Shown in pieces: positions 8,235-16,862 of a DNA stretch of 64,000 nt. The notes under the pieces were generated by a model. It did no database searches. It was not told the DNA's origin and was given only the letters and a program-made list of their open reading frames with translations. Origin of the DNA: Chryseobacterium vaccae (GTDB lineage Bacteria; Bacteroidota; Bacteroidia; Flavobacteriales; Weeksellaceae); assembly GCF_009602705.1 (NCBI RefSeq), contig NZ_VSWH01000001.1:2294001-2358000 (forward strand), written 5' to 3'. Position 1 is the stretch's first letter; every line of letters begins with the position of its first letter. The position numbers and the translations under genes are program-made.

Positions 8235-8921
8235 TTATTTGAATTCACTATCATTGATTACCGGATTAAGAGTAATCTTGGTAGTTTTAATCGTTGCTTT
8301 CTGCCCGTTTCCTTCAAAGTCTACTTCTGATGGGAATTTTAATCCATCAACAGTCATATAGCTTTTAATAGTCATACCTCCCTGCTCAGATCCTACTTTA
8401 TATAAAAGTCCTGTAGAGGCATCAAAGTATGATTTTCCTTTATCAGAAACCAAAACATTATAATCTTTACCATCTAGTTTTTCTACTGAAGCTGATTTAA
8501 AATCCGCCTCTTCAAAAGCTAATGCTTCAACCGGACCTCCTTTTTTCAAAGCTGGAATCTGGTCTGCCGGAAGATCCATTTTCTGCCCCATCTGATCTAC
8601 ATATCCTTTTTCACCATCAAAAACCTGAGTCATAGACTGGCCCATTACAGACTGTACAGATTTGAATTTATTTCCTGATTTTTGGGTAGTCATTGCAATT
8701 TCCATCCCTTGGGTACTCATCGTATTTTCAATGGTAATAGACTTTACAGCTTCTAATTTATTTTTACCACCCAAAGCGTTGAAATATTTATCCAAAACAT
8801 CTTTAGGTGTTAATTGTGATTTTGCAACTTCCGTCTTAGCAGGAGCTGCACTTTTCTTTTGAGCCGCTGCCGGAACCGAAAAAAGTACGGCACAGAAAAA
8901 CGGAATGATAATCTTTTTCAT
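8235..8921 (-). CDS. Exported LolA-like / outer-membrane lipoprotein-sorting-like protein
   Basis: I chose the ATG at 8919-8921 because the product then starts with a clean signal peptide, MKKIIIPFFCAVLFSVPAAAQ; a longer frame from 8978 would put 19 hydrophobic residues before it. The mature part begins with a Lys/Ala-rich linker, then VLDKYFNALGGKNKLEAVKS and a series of predicted beta strands (about residues 60-225), the pattern of LolA/LolB-like lipid-carrier folds. Its ligand is unknown. The same gene type is often next to M16 peptidases in Flavobacteriia, so the two may act in the same envelope process (inference). Confidence 0.65.
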   Translation of the reverse strand: MKKIIIPFFCAVLFSVPAAAQKKSAAPAKTEVAKSQLTPKDVLDKYFNALGGKNKLEAVKSITIENTMSTQGMEIAMTTQKSGNKFKSVQSVMGQSMTQVFDGEKGYVDQMGQKMDLPADQIPALKKGGPVEALAFEEADFKSASVEKLDGKDYNVLVSDKGKSYFDASTGLLYKVGSEQGGMTIKSYMTVDGLKFPSEVDFEGNGQKATIKTTKITLNPVINDSEFK

Positions 8922-9124
8922 AATAATGATAATAAGTTTAAAGTGTAAATATATGAATATTGGAGAAAATAAAATCAATAAAAGAAATTATCCTCAGGGC
9001 TGAATATTGGCAAATACTTTATGGATGGGAGATTGATGCAGGAAGATGGGCCTTGTCATTAACTTCCAAATTCAGATTGTTGTTGAAATATGATTAACTA
9101 ACTTTAACAGGATGGTCTGTTTAA

Positions 9125-9153
9125 ACAAAAAAACCGCCATAACTGGCGGTTTT
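9125..9153 (-). terminator. Terminator of trigger factor gene
   Basis: AAAACCGCCA pairs with TGGCGGTTTT across a 4-nt loop, with an A-run on the left that becomes the T-run on the reverse strand, 23 bp past the tig stop. Confidence 0.8.
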
Positions 9154-9175
9154 GAAATATTTATATCAAGAAATA

Positions 9176-10510
9176 TTATTTCTTAAGTTCTTCTAAAAAC
9201 TCATCGTGAGAGATTACAGTTTCTTTTTTACCTGCTTTCTCAAGGATAACGTCTTTTAGTTTAGCCATAGCTACTTCAGAAGAAATTTGTCTTACCTGCT
9301 CCTGATCTTTCAACATTTCAACAGCATATTTCTGGATTTCTTCATCTCCTAAGTGGTGAATTCCGTAGATTGCCAGCTGATTTCTTACCAATTGCTCAGC
9401 CTGAGCCAATACATCAGCATAATCTAACTGAATTTCATTGTCAGTCATCAACTTACCTTCAATGATCTGGTATCTTAACTGGTTTTTCTCTGCTTCAAGA
9501 ATTGCTTTAGCCTGATCTTCAGACTGGATGTTCTGATTAGAGAACTGTAACCACTTTACAAGGAAAGTTTCAGGAAGTTTTACTTCTTCTTTGTCTGTAA
9601 CCTGCTCCAATACTTTATTCACAAAGTGAACGTCTGCATTCTGCTGGAAGTACTCATCCAGTTCAGATTTCACTTTTTCTTTAAGTTCTTCTTCAGACTT
9701 GATGTTTCCTTCTCCGTATACTTTATCAAAAAGTTCCTGATTAAGCTCAGCAAGGTTTAGTGAATAGAAGTCTTTTACAGTTACTTCCACTTCAGCGTGG
9801 TGTAAATGTTCTACTTCCTCTTTGCTGAATCCTAATTCTTTAGCTAATTCTTCATCTCCTGCAAGAGTTTCTTTCGTTACTTTTACAGATCCGTCCATTT
9901 TCAATCCTTTTACCAATTTGAAAGCTTCTTTGTTTTCAGCTGTAATGGTAACGTTCTTTGGATGGTGGTGGTGCTCTCCTTCTGCATCTTCTTCTACAAC
10001 CTGAGAAACTTCTAAAGCAATGTAAGAATCTTTAGTGATCTTATCCTGAGGAACCTGCTCTGCGAAACGTCTCTGCATGTTCTCGATGCTTTTGTTGATC
10101 TCTTTTTCAGAAGCTTCTACTTTGTAGTGAGGAGCTTCGTATGACGCTAAATCTATAGTGAATTCAGGCTCATATCCAACTTCAAAAGCAACTTCCAATT
10201 GATCAGCATTGTAATCGAATTCGTTTACTGGCTGAGGAACAGGCTGTCCAACTAGTCTTAATTTGTTTTCGTTAACGTAGTTGTTCAAAGCGTCAGAAAC
10301 CTGTTTGTTGATTTCTTCAAATGCAATACCTGCTTCATATTGTTTTCTAACCATACTTAAAGGCACTTTCCCTTTTCTGAAACCAGGAACTTGCGCATTT
10401 TTAGCATAATTAATCAATTGCTTTTCTACTCTTTCTTTGTAGTCAGATTTTTCCAATGTTACGGTAAGTAAAGCACTTACGTCATCATGGTTTTGTGCGG
10501 TAACCTTCAT
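9176..10510 (-). CDS. tig: Trigger factor
   Basis: Ribosome-associated chaperone that meets nascent chains at the exit tunnel. The N-terminal ribosome-binding domain carries the signature region GFRKGKVPLSMV at about residues 43-54 (family motif GFRxGKxP). The middle FKBP-like region (about residues 150-245) is divergent and includes the acidic and histidine-rich stretch EGEHHHHPKN near residue 175; the C-terminal part is helical. At 444 residues it matches the family. It is flanked by its own -7 box and terminator and seems to be transcribed alone. Confidence 0.92.
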   Translation of the reverse strand: MKVTAQNHDDVSALLTVTLEKSDYKERVEKQLINYAKNAQVPGFRKGKVPLSMVRKQYEAGIAFEEINKQVSDALNNYVNENKLRLVGQPVPQPVNEFDYNADQLEVAFEVGYEPEFTIDLASYEAPHYKVEASEKEINKSIENMQRRFAEQVPQDKITKDSYIALEVSQVVEEDAEGEHHHHPKNVTITAENKEAFKLVKGLKMDGSVKVTKETLAGDEELAKELGFSKEEVEHLHHAEVEVTVKDFYSLNLAELNQELFDKVYGEGNIKSEEELKEKVKSELDEYFQQNADVHFVNKVLEQVTDKEEVKLPETFLVKWLQFSNQNIQSEDQAKAILEAEKNQLRYQIIEGKLMTDNEIQLDYADVLAQAEQLVRNQLAIYGIHHLGDEEIQKYAVEMLKDQEQVRQISSEVAMAKLKDVILEKAGKKETVISHDEFLEELKK

Positions 10511-10532
10511 TATTGATTAAAATTTTAGGTTG

Positions 10533-10540
10533 CAAAAATA
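10533..10540 (-). promoter_or_regulatory. -7 box of tig
   Basis: CAAAAATA on the plus strand reads TATTTTTG on the reverse strand, matching TAnnTTTG, 22 bp upstream of the tig start. Confidence 0.45.
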
Positions 10541-10602
10541 TGAAATTTTTATGAAAATAACTCATTAATAATAAATTCTTAACGGTCAAATATTTATAAA
10601 TG

Positions 10603-10633
10603 AAAAACCGCTGAAAAATTCAGCGGTCGGTTA
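10603..10633 (-). terminator. Terminator of the TonB receptor/lipoprotein unit
   Basis: AACCGCTGAA pairs with TTCAGCGGT across a short A/T loop, with an outer AACCG/CGGTT extension, 20 bp past the lipoprotein stop. Confidence 0.75.
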
Positions 10634-10653
10634 CTTTAATATTAAGGTTTTTA

Positions 10654-11220
10654 TTAGTGAATATCAATTAAAGCATCTACATCACTTTCTCCTCCTACCA
10701 CACTTCCCAACTGGTTATCGGATGAAGGTGAATTTTCATTGACAGAGGTTGGTGCATGGATAAGTTTGATATTGGCTTTACCGTTGGTTGTTGTACTTAC
10801 CACAGTCCATTCTGTTTTAAGCCCTAATCTTTTCCCGTCTGTTCTTATAACATCATCTGCGGCTCTTTTCACTTTAACATCGGCTCCTGCGAAATTAAAA
10901 ATGATAAAATGTTCGTCTTTCTCTTCCAGGATCTCGTCGTTAGCGCTATGGTAATGATCATCATGCTTCACCTGAAAATCAAGTTCTACCGTATAAACAT
11001 CACCGGCATGAGCATGAATATGAGCATCTGCCACTCCTCCGATATAATTAATAGTTTGGATATCTGCCGCATCATTTTTATTCGTAAGCTTCACAACCAG
11101 CTTTTCGATTTCTTCATGTTCGTGGATATCTTCCGGAATACTGTCGTTATCATCATTTCTACAAGAGAATAACAGAACTGCAGCGAAAAGTATAAGTGTT
11201 ATATTGAATATTTTTTTCAT
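10654..11220 (-). CDS. Histidine-rich lipoprotein linked to a TonB receptor
   Basis: A 188-residue lipoprotein. The signal peptide ends in the lipobox LLFSC at residues 16-20, so Cys20 should be lipidated. The mature protein is rich in His, Asp and Glu, with clusters EDIHEHEEIEK (about residue 30), DAHIHAHAGD (about residue 69) and KHDDHYHSAND (about residue 85). This composition suggests binding of a transition metal such as zinc or copper (inference). It lies 31 bp downstream of the TonB-dependent receptor gene on the same strand and is probably co-transcribed, which suits a surface or periplasmic metal-capture partner. No named family recognised. Confidence 0.7.
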   Translation of the reverse strand: MKKIFNITLILFAAVLLFSCRNDDNDSIPEDIHEHEEIEKLVVKLTNKNDAADIQTINYIGGVADAHIHAHAGDVYTVELDFQVKHDDHYHSANDEILEEKDEHFIIFNFAGADVKVKRAADDVIRTDGKRLGLKTEWTVVSTTTNGKANIKLIHAPTSVNENSPSSDNQLGSVVGGESDVDALIDIH

Positions 11221-11251
11221 TTTGATTTAAATTTTAAGTATTAATAATAAA

Positions 11252-13636
11252 TTAGAAATTGTATTTCAGAGTAACCACGAAATTTCTTCCCGGTTCATAC
11301 ATTACTAATCTTAACCTGTTAAGATATTCTTTGTAAAGAGTGTTCGTAATGTTATTTATTCTGAAATTCAGGTTAAAGTTTTTGAAAATATCTGCCCCGA
11401 CAGATGCATTAAATGCAACATATCCCGGAGGAGGCGTGCTCATATCGATGGTTTTTGTTACAAGCGTTCCATTTTCTATAAAGGTGATATCAGGATTTCT
11501 TACCGGAAAACGTTTCTGATGTGTAACAATATCATTTTCCAAAGTTATATAAAACTTGGAAGGTTTATTGAGTTTCAACTCAACGCTGTTCCTAAGTTTA
11601 GTCGGCATCATCAGGATAAGAGGTTCATCATTCGTCAGATCATTCCCTCTCAAAGTACTGAATGCGGATCTAAAGTTCAGGTTATCAAGAATCCGAAGTT
11701 CTGCTTCTGCATCCAATCCGTACATTCTGGCTTTAATCTGCTGATACGTCCAGATTGGGAAAACCCCTCTATTGGTTGACTGTATCCCTGTTGGAACCTG
11801 ATTAATAAAGCTATCGGAGTACATAAAGTAAGGACTTGCTTCAATATGTAGCCCTTTCAGCACATCAAACTGAGCCGCCAAAGAAAGATTTACATTATAA
11901 GCCGTCTCTTTTTTGATGGTCAGGTCGCCTTTTTCCATCACTGCTGCAGAATGGTGAAGTCCGTCTGCAAACAATTCTGCAGGATTAGGAGTTCTTTCTG
12001 CTCGGGATGCATTCAGCTTCACTTCAAAATTACGGACCGGAGTATAATTCAGGCCGATATTGGCTGAAAGATTATGATAATCCAGAATCGGACGGGTTAG
12101 AATTCTGCTGTCATTTTTCTGCACAAAAAATTGTGGGAAAAGGTCGGCATATTTACTTTCCCATTCGGAAGCATCATAATATTTATAGGCATCGTATCTG
12201 CTGAAATCATACCGTACAGCAGCTTCTGCATTCAGTTTACCGTTAAATCTATATTTAAACACAGAAAACGCTCCGGCATCATAGCGATAATAATCAGGAA
12301 TCAGACGTCTTGCTTTGGTAGCCGGGTTTGGATAATTATCCTGATATCCCGCAGAAATTCCACTCTCCAGGCTCCATGCTGAGCGTTCAAGGAGGTGTGT
12401 TAAACTTGCTGTATGGGTAATCAATCTTAAATCCATGGAAGGAACAGCATTCAGCTCACCCCTTCTGATATCAAACTCTTTACGTCTGTTTAATTGAAAA
12501 CTATACTGGAAAGTCAGCTTTCCAAAATCGGCAAAACGCTTGTAAGCCATCACTTTTCCGATATGATGCTCAACTTCCTGTTTCGGGCTGTTGATATCAT
12601 AGCTGAAACCGTCGTAAAAATAGGCCTGACCAAGATTTACGGCATTGTAATAATCTATCGGTCCTCCAAGGTGAGCCCCTTTGTAAATCCCGAATTCCTG
12701 ATTGATTCCGCTATAAGCCACTTCAAATCCCTGCATAAAACTCTGCTTTCCGAAAGAAAAATTAAAAGAATTAATTTCCAGTCCGGTATTTTGCAGCGTG
12801 TGATGAGGAATGTACTGGTCTCCCAGCTTCTTGTAGCTTCCTCCGGTTTTTACAAACCAGTCATTTTTCCAGGATTTCAGAGCATTTGCAGCCAGTTCAC
12901 CGCCTTTTCCGTTAGACATTCCTGACAGTTTTATATTTCCCATCAGCGTATCTTTCTTGGGTAGCGGCGCCGGTTCCAGAATGATAGTTCCCCCGATTCC
13001 TTCGCTACCGTATTTTAATGCCGATGCTCCTTTGATTACATCGATATGTTCAAAATCATTGACGTCCACATTAGGAGCATGCTCTACTCCCCATTCCTGT
13101 TCAGCCATTTTCACTCCGCTGTTCAAAATAGAAATACGGCTTCCGTAAAGACCTCGGATAACAGGTTTTGAAATATTATTCCCTGTTTTCAATGCGGTAA
13201 CTCCGGATAATCTTGAAAGCAAATTCCCCAGATTTTCCGTTGAATTTCTTTCAATTTCAGTTTTGTCCAGCGTTTTCATAATTACGGATGCTTTCTTTTT
13301 ATGGCTTCCGTGCAGGGTAATGGTTTCGATATCACCGGAATGATGCTCTAGTATAATTGTCAGGCTAAGATCCTGGTCAACTCCTATATTTTCAGTATAA
13401 TCATTGCAATCAGGATGTTTAGCAATGAGTGTATACTTTCCCGCAGGAATCCTGGGAAGGACAAACTTACCTTTCCGGTCTGTTTTTGCCGTGAACGTCC
13501 CGATTTTCACTTCTGCATTTTCCAGCATGGTTTTATCATGAAAATCCTGAACGGTTCCTTCAATGGTGTACGTTTTTTGTGCACTTGTAAGCGCCAGTCC
13601 GCAAAAGACCAGCAGCAGGCTATATATCAATTTCAT
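11252..13636 (-). CDS. TonB-dependent receptor with carboxypeptidase-like N-terminal domain
   Basis: Outer-membrane gated channel of about 794 residues, energised by TonB-ExbBD. A signal peptide ends near LTSAQ, an N-terminal carboxypeptidase-regulatory-like beta domain covers about residues 22-105, the plug follows (STENLGNLLSRLSGV, then RGLYGSRISILNSG and the IDVIKGASALKYGSEG segment) and the rest is beta barrel ending in the terminal Phe of VVTLKYNF. I chose ATG at 13636; another ATG lies 6 bp upstream. The His-rich lipoprotein downstream suggests a metal or metallophore cargo such as zinc (ZnuD-like) rather than a glycan; no SusD partner is present. The cargo is not proven. Confidence 0.85.
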   Translation of the reverse strand: MKLIYSLLLVFCGLALTSAQKTYTIEGTVQDFHDKTMLENAEVKIGTFTAKTDRKGKFVLPRIPAGKYTLIAKHPDCNDYTENIGVDQDLSLTIILEHHSGDIETITLHGSHKKKASVIMKTLDKTEIERNSTENLGNLLSRLSGVTALKTGNNISKPVIRGLYGSRISILNSGVKMAEQEWGVEHAPNVDVNDFEHIDVIKGASALKYGSEGIGGTIILEPAPLPKKDTLMGNIKLSGMSNGKGGELAANALKSWKNDWFVKTGGSYKKLGDQYIPHHTLQNTGLEINSFNFSFGKQSFMQGFEVAYSGINQEFGIYKGAHLGGPIDYYNAVNLGQAYFYDGFSYDINSPKQEVEHHIGKVMAYKRFADFGKLTFQYSFQLNRRKEFDIRRGELNAVPSMDLRLITHTASLTHLLERSAWSLESGISAGYQDNYPNPATKARRLIPDYYRYDAGAFSVFKYRFNGKLNAEAAVRYDFSRYDAYKYYDASEWESKYADLFPQFFVQKNDSRILTRPILDYHNLSANIGLNYTPVRNFEVKLNASRAERTPNPAELFADGLHHSAAVMEKGDLTIKKETAYNVNLSLAAQFDVLKGLHIEASPYFMYSDSFINQVPTGIQSTNRGVFPIWTYQQIKARMYGLDAEAELRILDNLNFRSAFSTLRGNDLTNDEPLILMMPTKLRNSVELKLNKPSKFYITLENDIVTHQKRFPVRNPDITFIENGTLVTKTIDMSTPPPGYVAFNASVGADIFKNFNLNFRINNITNTLYKEYLNRLRLVMYEPGRNFVVTLKYNF

Positions 13637-13709
13637 TGTCAATAAATAGATTGAGTACCTTTTTTGAGGTACATTTTTTCGTAAAAATTAAGGGATGGGT
13701 TTATAATCT

Positions 13710-13750
13710 GTGTTGATGTACGATGTACAATGTATAATGTACTATGTCTT
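13710..13750. repeat. ATGTACGATGTA-type short repeat, copy 1
   Basis: The intergenic stretch holds four variants in a row of a unit close to (A/G)ATGTAYxATGTA: TGATGTACGA, TGTACAATGT, ATAATGTACT, ATGTCT. A second copy of the pattern occurs at about 24212-24245. No gene is seen in the rest of 13637-13905. Confidence 0.55.
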
Positions 13751-13905
13751 AATGATCAAAGAAAGTTATAAATCATTAAAAGCTGTATTACTGTTTCCAG
13801 CCAACAGACTATTAATTGTTTTTACTAACAATATAAGCTTTAAACGTCAAACATTGAATATTACATCTAAAACAGCATGTTTTAAACCCAAAAAGAATCT
13901 ATGAA

Positions 13906-14262
13906 TTATGAAATTGTGGGTGGACCCCGAAGCTGAAATGTGAATTTAGTCTGAGACCATATTTTTTCCTGAACAGCAATAATAAGTTCTACTTCCTGTG
14001 TATAATGTTCAAAAGTAAAACTGTATTCTTCAGGAACCAAAGTATGTCCTGTTGCCAGGAAATGACAGGCAAGACAGTCTCCGGCTTTTTCTTTCTGGGA
14101 AGACTTTGCCATGGTATTTTCTGTTTTTTTAAGATTGAAGCTCTTAAAATAGTCTACAGAATCATGGTGGTGAAAGCTTTGGGAAAACAGCGCAACGAAG
14201 TATATCCCAAACAAAAGCTTGGCGATAAAACTCTTCAGATTTCTGCTTTCCTTAAAAACCAT
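13906..14262 (-). CDS. Small membrane-anchored protein with CxxCH motif
   Basis: A 118-residue protein with one hydrophobic helix at about residues 13-29, then FHHHD, and further on the metal- or heme-type motif CLACH (about residues 71-75). It ends with the segment RGPPTIS. The layout (membrane helix, His cluster, one CxxC pair, RxPP tail) recalls small DUF2946-like proteins near copper or zinc uptake genes, but I cannot assign a family. It is upstream of the TonB receptor on the same strand, 270 bp away, which fits a metal-related locus (inference). Confidence 0.55.
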   Translation of the reverse strand: MVFKESRNLKSFIAKLLFGIYFVALFSQSFHHHDSVDYFKSFNLKKTENTMAKSSQKEKAGDCLACHFLATGHTLVPEEYSFTFEHYTQEVELIIAVQEKIWSQTKFTFQLRGPPTIS

Positions 14263-14612
14263 TTGTCAAAATTATAAAAATAATTTAATTTTTAAATTAA
14301 ACTTATATTAAAATTAAACTGAACTACTCTTATCAATAGGTAGAAAAGCAGTGCTCTTTGTTACAAAAGAACAGGATTAAAATAACTCAATATAGCTTAA
14401 TACACTGATTTAAAAATCTTTGGAAAAGAATTTTAAAGATGGAGCAGTTTTTTATTAATCGCAATAGCAGATAAATCGAAGTGTTTTTAAGATAAACAAA
14501 GGCGTAAACTTAGCAAAGTCATACAATGTTTTGCAAACTCTGATTAATGTGCGCCTTTGTTTAATTTATTATTCTATTTTGGGAAAAACTCTCTGCTCTT
14601 CTTATTTCAAAA
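14263..14612. other. Intergenic region with a dispersed repeat
   Basis: No open frame here has a convincing start or family resemblance. The left part is plain AT-rich DNA upstream of the CLACH protein gene. The right part (14456-14566) holds a structured repeat listed separately, which lies 47 bp past the stop of the ABC-F gene. Confidence 0.6.
14456..14566. repeat. Structured intergenic repeat, copy 1
   Basis: Contains TCGCAATAGCAGA, then TGTTTTTAAGATAAACAA, then a large inverted repeat in which ATAAACAAAGGCG (14492-14504) pairs with CGCCTTTGTTTAAT (14552-14565). The same order of blocks recurs at 16706-16834. It lies just past the stop of a reverse-strand gene and may help end transcription. 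Confidence 0.65.
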
Positions 14613-16544
14613 TTAATCCAGCTGAGAACCTAAATATTCCCACTCCTGTAAAGCAAGTTCAAGTTCTCCCTTGGTTTTATTATATTTTTCCAGGGTTTCC
14701 TCTGAAGGATTTTCCTGAGCAAAAGAGGCCTCCATTTTTTCAATTTCGGTTTCCAGTTCTGAAATTTTCTCTTCTACCTTTTTCAGCTTGTTCTGGATGT
14801 TTTTTTGCTCTTTACTAACCATAACAGATGACTGGCTGCTTGGTGTAGCAGGCTTCACTTCTGCTTTTTTAGGCTCCGGCTTTACTTCTTCATTGTGCAG
14901 CTTTGCTTTTTCTGCAGAAATTTCTCTAAGGGTTTCTTTTTGTCTGTATTCAAGGTATTCTCCTACACTTCCCAGGAATTCTTTCATTCTTCCGTCACGG
15001 AATTCATAGATTTTATCACAAAGTCCATCCAGGAATTCTCTGTCGTGGGAAATTACGATCAATGTTCCCTGAAAATTCTGTAGAGCCAGTTTGATAATCT
15101 CCTTAGACTGAATATCCAGGTGATTGGTAGGCTCATCCATAATCAGAGTATTGAAAGGACGAAGCAACAATTTACAAAGCGCCAGACGGTTTCTTTCTCC
15201 CCCGGAAAGCACTTTTGTTTTTTTGGTTACCGCTTCTCCCTGAAAAAGGAAAGACCCTAAAAGGTCTCTCACTCTTGGTCTTGTTTCTTCCGTTGCGGCA
15301 TCTTCAGCTTCTTCCAGTACTGTTTTATTGGGTGTCAGTACTTCTTCCTGATTTTGGGCGAAGTATCCGATGTTTACATTATGTCCTAAATTCCAGGTTC
15401 CAGTATAATCTTTGATGTCTCCGGCAAGAATTTTGGCTAGTGTTGTTTTTCCCTGTCCGTTTTGTCCTAAAAGGGCAATTCTGTCTCCTCTCTGAACAAT
15501 AAAGTCTACATCATCAAAAATCTGTTTTGTTCCGTAAGCTTTTCCTAAATGTTCAGCCTCGAAAATAACTTTTCCGGGTACCACAGACTGTACGAAACGG
15601 ATATTGAATTTGGAAACGTCTTCGGTATCTACTTCAATACGTTCAATTTTATCCAGTTTCTTAATAAGGGACTGTGCAAAAGATGCTTTGGTAGCACTTG
15701 CACGGAACTTATTGATGTTATCTTCCATCTGCTTGATCTCCGCGTCCTGATTCTTTTTAGCCTGAATCAGTTTTTCACGGCGTTCTTCACGCATTACAAG
15801 ATATTTTGAATAATTGGCTTTATAGTCATCAACTTTTTTGTTATTAATGTCAAATGTTCTGTTGCACACCGCCGTCATAAACTGTTTATCGTGGCTTACC
15901 AGAACAATGGCTCCAGGATATTCTTTCAGGAAGTTTTCCAGCCAGATAATAGACTCCATATCAAGGTGATTGGTGGGCTCATCGAGAAGCATGATATCAT
16001 TCTTTTGAAGCAGCAGCTTTGCCAGCTCGATTCTCATTCTCCAACCTCCGGAAAATTCATCGGTAATTTTATGAAAATCATCTGCTTTGAAACCTAAACC
16101 AAACAATATTTTCTCCATATCACCTTCAAGATTGTAGGCATCATGGTTCATCAAAAGATCATTAAGTTCAGTCATCTTATTGATCAGATCAGTATAGGCA
16201 TCACTTTCGTAATCGGTTCTGGTAGCCAGCTGGTGGTTAACTTCTTCCAGCGCTTCTTTCCAGGCATTAATCTGTTCGAAGGCCTGCATGGTTTCATTCC
16301 ATACCGTTCTTCCTTTAACGAAATCAAGATCCTGCTTCAGGAAACCAATGGTTATATTCCCTTCAGGAACTACATTTCCTTCGTAGAAATTAATTTCTCC
16401 CGACAGCATTTTCAACAGGGTAGATTTCCCTGCTCCGTTTTTTCCTACCAAACCAACTTTATCATCTTTTTTGATGGTAAAATTTACGTTTTGAAACAGA
16501 TAATTTCCCGAATGATGTAATCCTAAACCTTGAACCGAAAGCAT
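14613..16544 (-). CDS. ABC-F family ATPase
   Basis: Soluble protein of 643 residues with two ATP-binding cassettes and no membrane part. Walker A motifs are GKNGAGKST (about residues 38-46) and GQNGQGKTT (about residue 360); signature motifs are FSGGW and LSGGE; both Walker B segments end in DEPTNHLD. A charged linker near residues 235-300 and a C-terminal coiled coil (about residues 560-640) are typical of ABC-F proteins that work on the ribosome. Uup or EttA-like roles are possible; antibiotic protection cannot be deduced. It has its own upstream -7 box. Confidence 0.9.
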   Translation of the reverse strand: MLSVQGLGLHHSGNYLFQNVNFTIKKDDKVGLVGKNGAGKSTLLKMLSGEINFYEGNVVPEGNITIGFLKQDLDFVKGRTVWNETMQAFEQINAWKEALEEVNHQLATRTDYESDAYTDLINKMTELNDLLMNHDAYNLEGDMEKILFGLGFKADDFHKITDEFSGGWRMRIELAKLLLQKNDIMLLDEPTNHLDMESIIWLENFLKEYPGAIVLVSHDKQFMTAVCNRTFDINNKKVDDYKANYSKYLVMREERREKLIQAKKNQDAEIKQMEDNINKFRASATKASFAQSLIKKLDKIERIEVDTEDVSKFNIRFVQSVVPGKVIFEAEHLGKAYGTKQIFDDVDFIVQRGDRIALLGQNGQGKTTLAKILAGDIKDYTGTWNLGHNVNIGYFAQNQEEVLTPNKTVLEEAEDAATEETRPRVRDLLGSFLFQGEAVTKKTKVLSGGERNRLALCKLLLRPFNTLIMDEPTNHLDIQSKEIIKLALQNFQGTLIVISHDREFLDGLCDKIYEFRDGRMKEFLGSVGEYLEYRQKETLREISAEKAKLHNEEVKPEPKKAEVKPATPSSQSSVMVSKEQKNIQNKLKKVEEKISELETEIEKMEASFAQENPSEETLEKYNKTKGELELALQEWEYLGSQLD

Positions 16545-16588
16545 TTCTTTTAATTAATAATTAGTTATGAATAATGAATTTTCGGGTG

Positions 16589-16596
16589 CAAAAGTA
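16589..16596 (-). promoter_or_regulatory. -7 box of the ABC-F gene
   Basis: CAAAAGTA on the plus strand reads TACTTTTG on the reverse strand, matching TAnnTTTG, 44 bp upstream of the start. Confidence 0.45.
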
Positions 16597-16619
16597 CGGA
16601 AAAAGAAATGAATAGGCCA

Positions 16620-16690
16620 GAAATAAAAAGAGGGAAGCCGGAAGAGGGAGGATGGAAGTTCACCGCTGCCTCAGACTTTAGGAGGTTTTC
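16620..16690. repeat. GGAAG-rich intergenic repeat, copy 1
   Basis: Runs of GGAAG/GGATGGAAG followed by TTCACCGCTG and an AGACTTTAGGAGG stretch. It resembles the purine-rich left parts of the copies near 21321 and 45535 but lacks their conserved middle. Confidence 0.4.
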
Positions 16691-16705
16691 TGAAACTGAT
16701 TTTTG

Positions 16706-16834
16706 TTTTTATCGCAACGGCAGACAAAAAAAAATTAAATTCCTGATGTTTTTAAGATAAACAAGGCCGCTTCGCTTATTTTTGAAATACAAGAGTTTTA
16801 AAGATAGAAGTTTACGAAGCGGCCCATTGTTTTT
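16706..16834. repeat. Structured intergenic repeat, copy 2
   Basis: TCGCAACGGCAGA, then TGTTTTTAAGATAAACAA, then a long inverted repeat: ACAAGGCCGCTTCG (16761-16774) pairs with CGAAGCGGCC-ATTGT (16815-16830). The loop contains CTTATTTTTGAAATA, which recurs near 39613. It lies 29 bp past the stop of the DUF2235 gene. Confidence 0.65.
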
Positions 16835-16862
16835 TTATAACAAAATGCGTTGCTTTCAGGTC

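Larger units (their letters stand above)
16545..16862. other. Intergenic region with two repeats
   Basis: Apart from the ABC-F promoter on the left, the region holds a purine-rich GGAAG-type repeat (about 16620-16690) and a structured repeat with a long inverted arm (16706-16834). No coding frame is credible. Confidence 0.6.

Noticed and set aside
12494..12925. Open frame of 143 codons on the plus strand inside the TonB receptor
   Set aside because: It lies wholly opposite a well-supported receptor gene, has no family resemblance, and similar antisense frames occur throughout the reverse-strand genes here.
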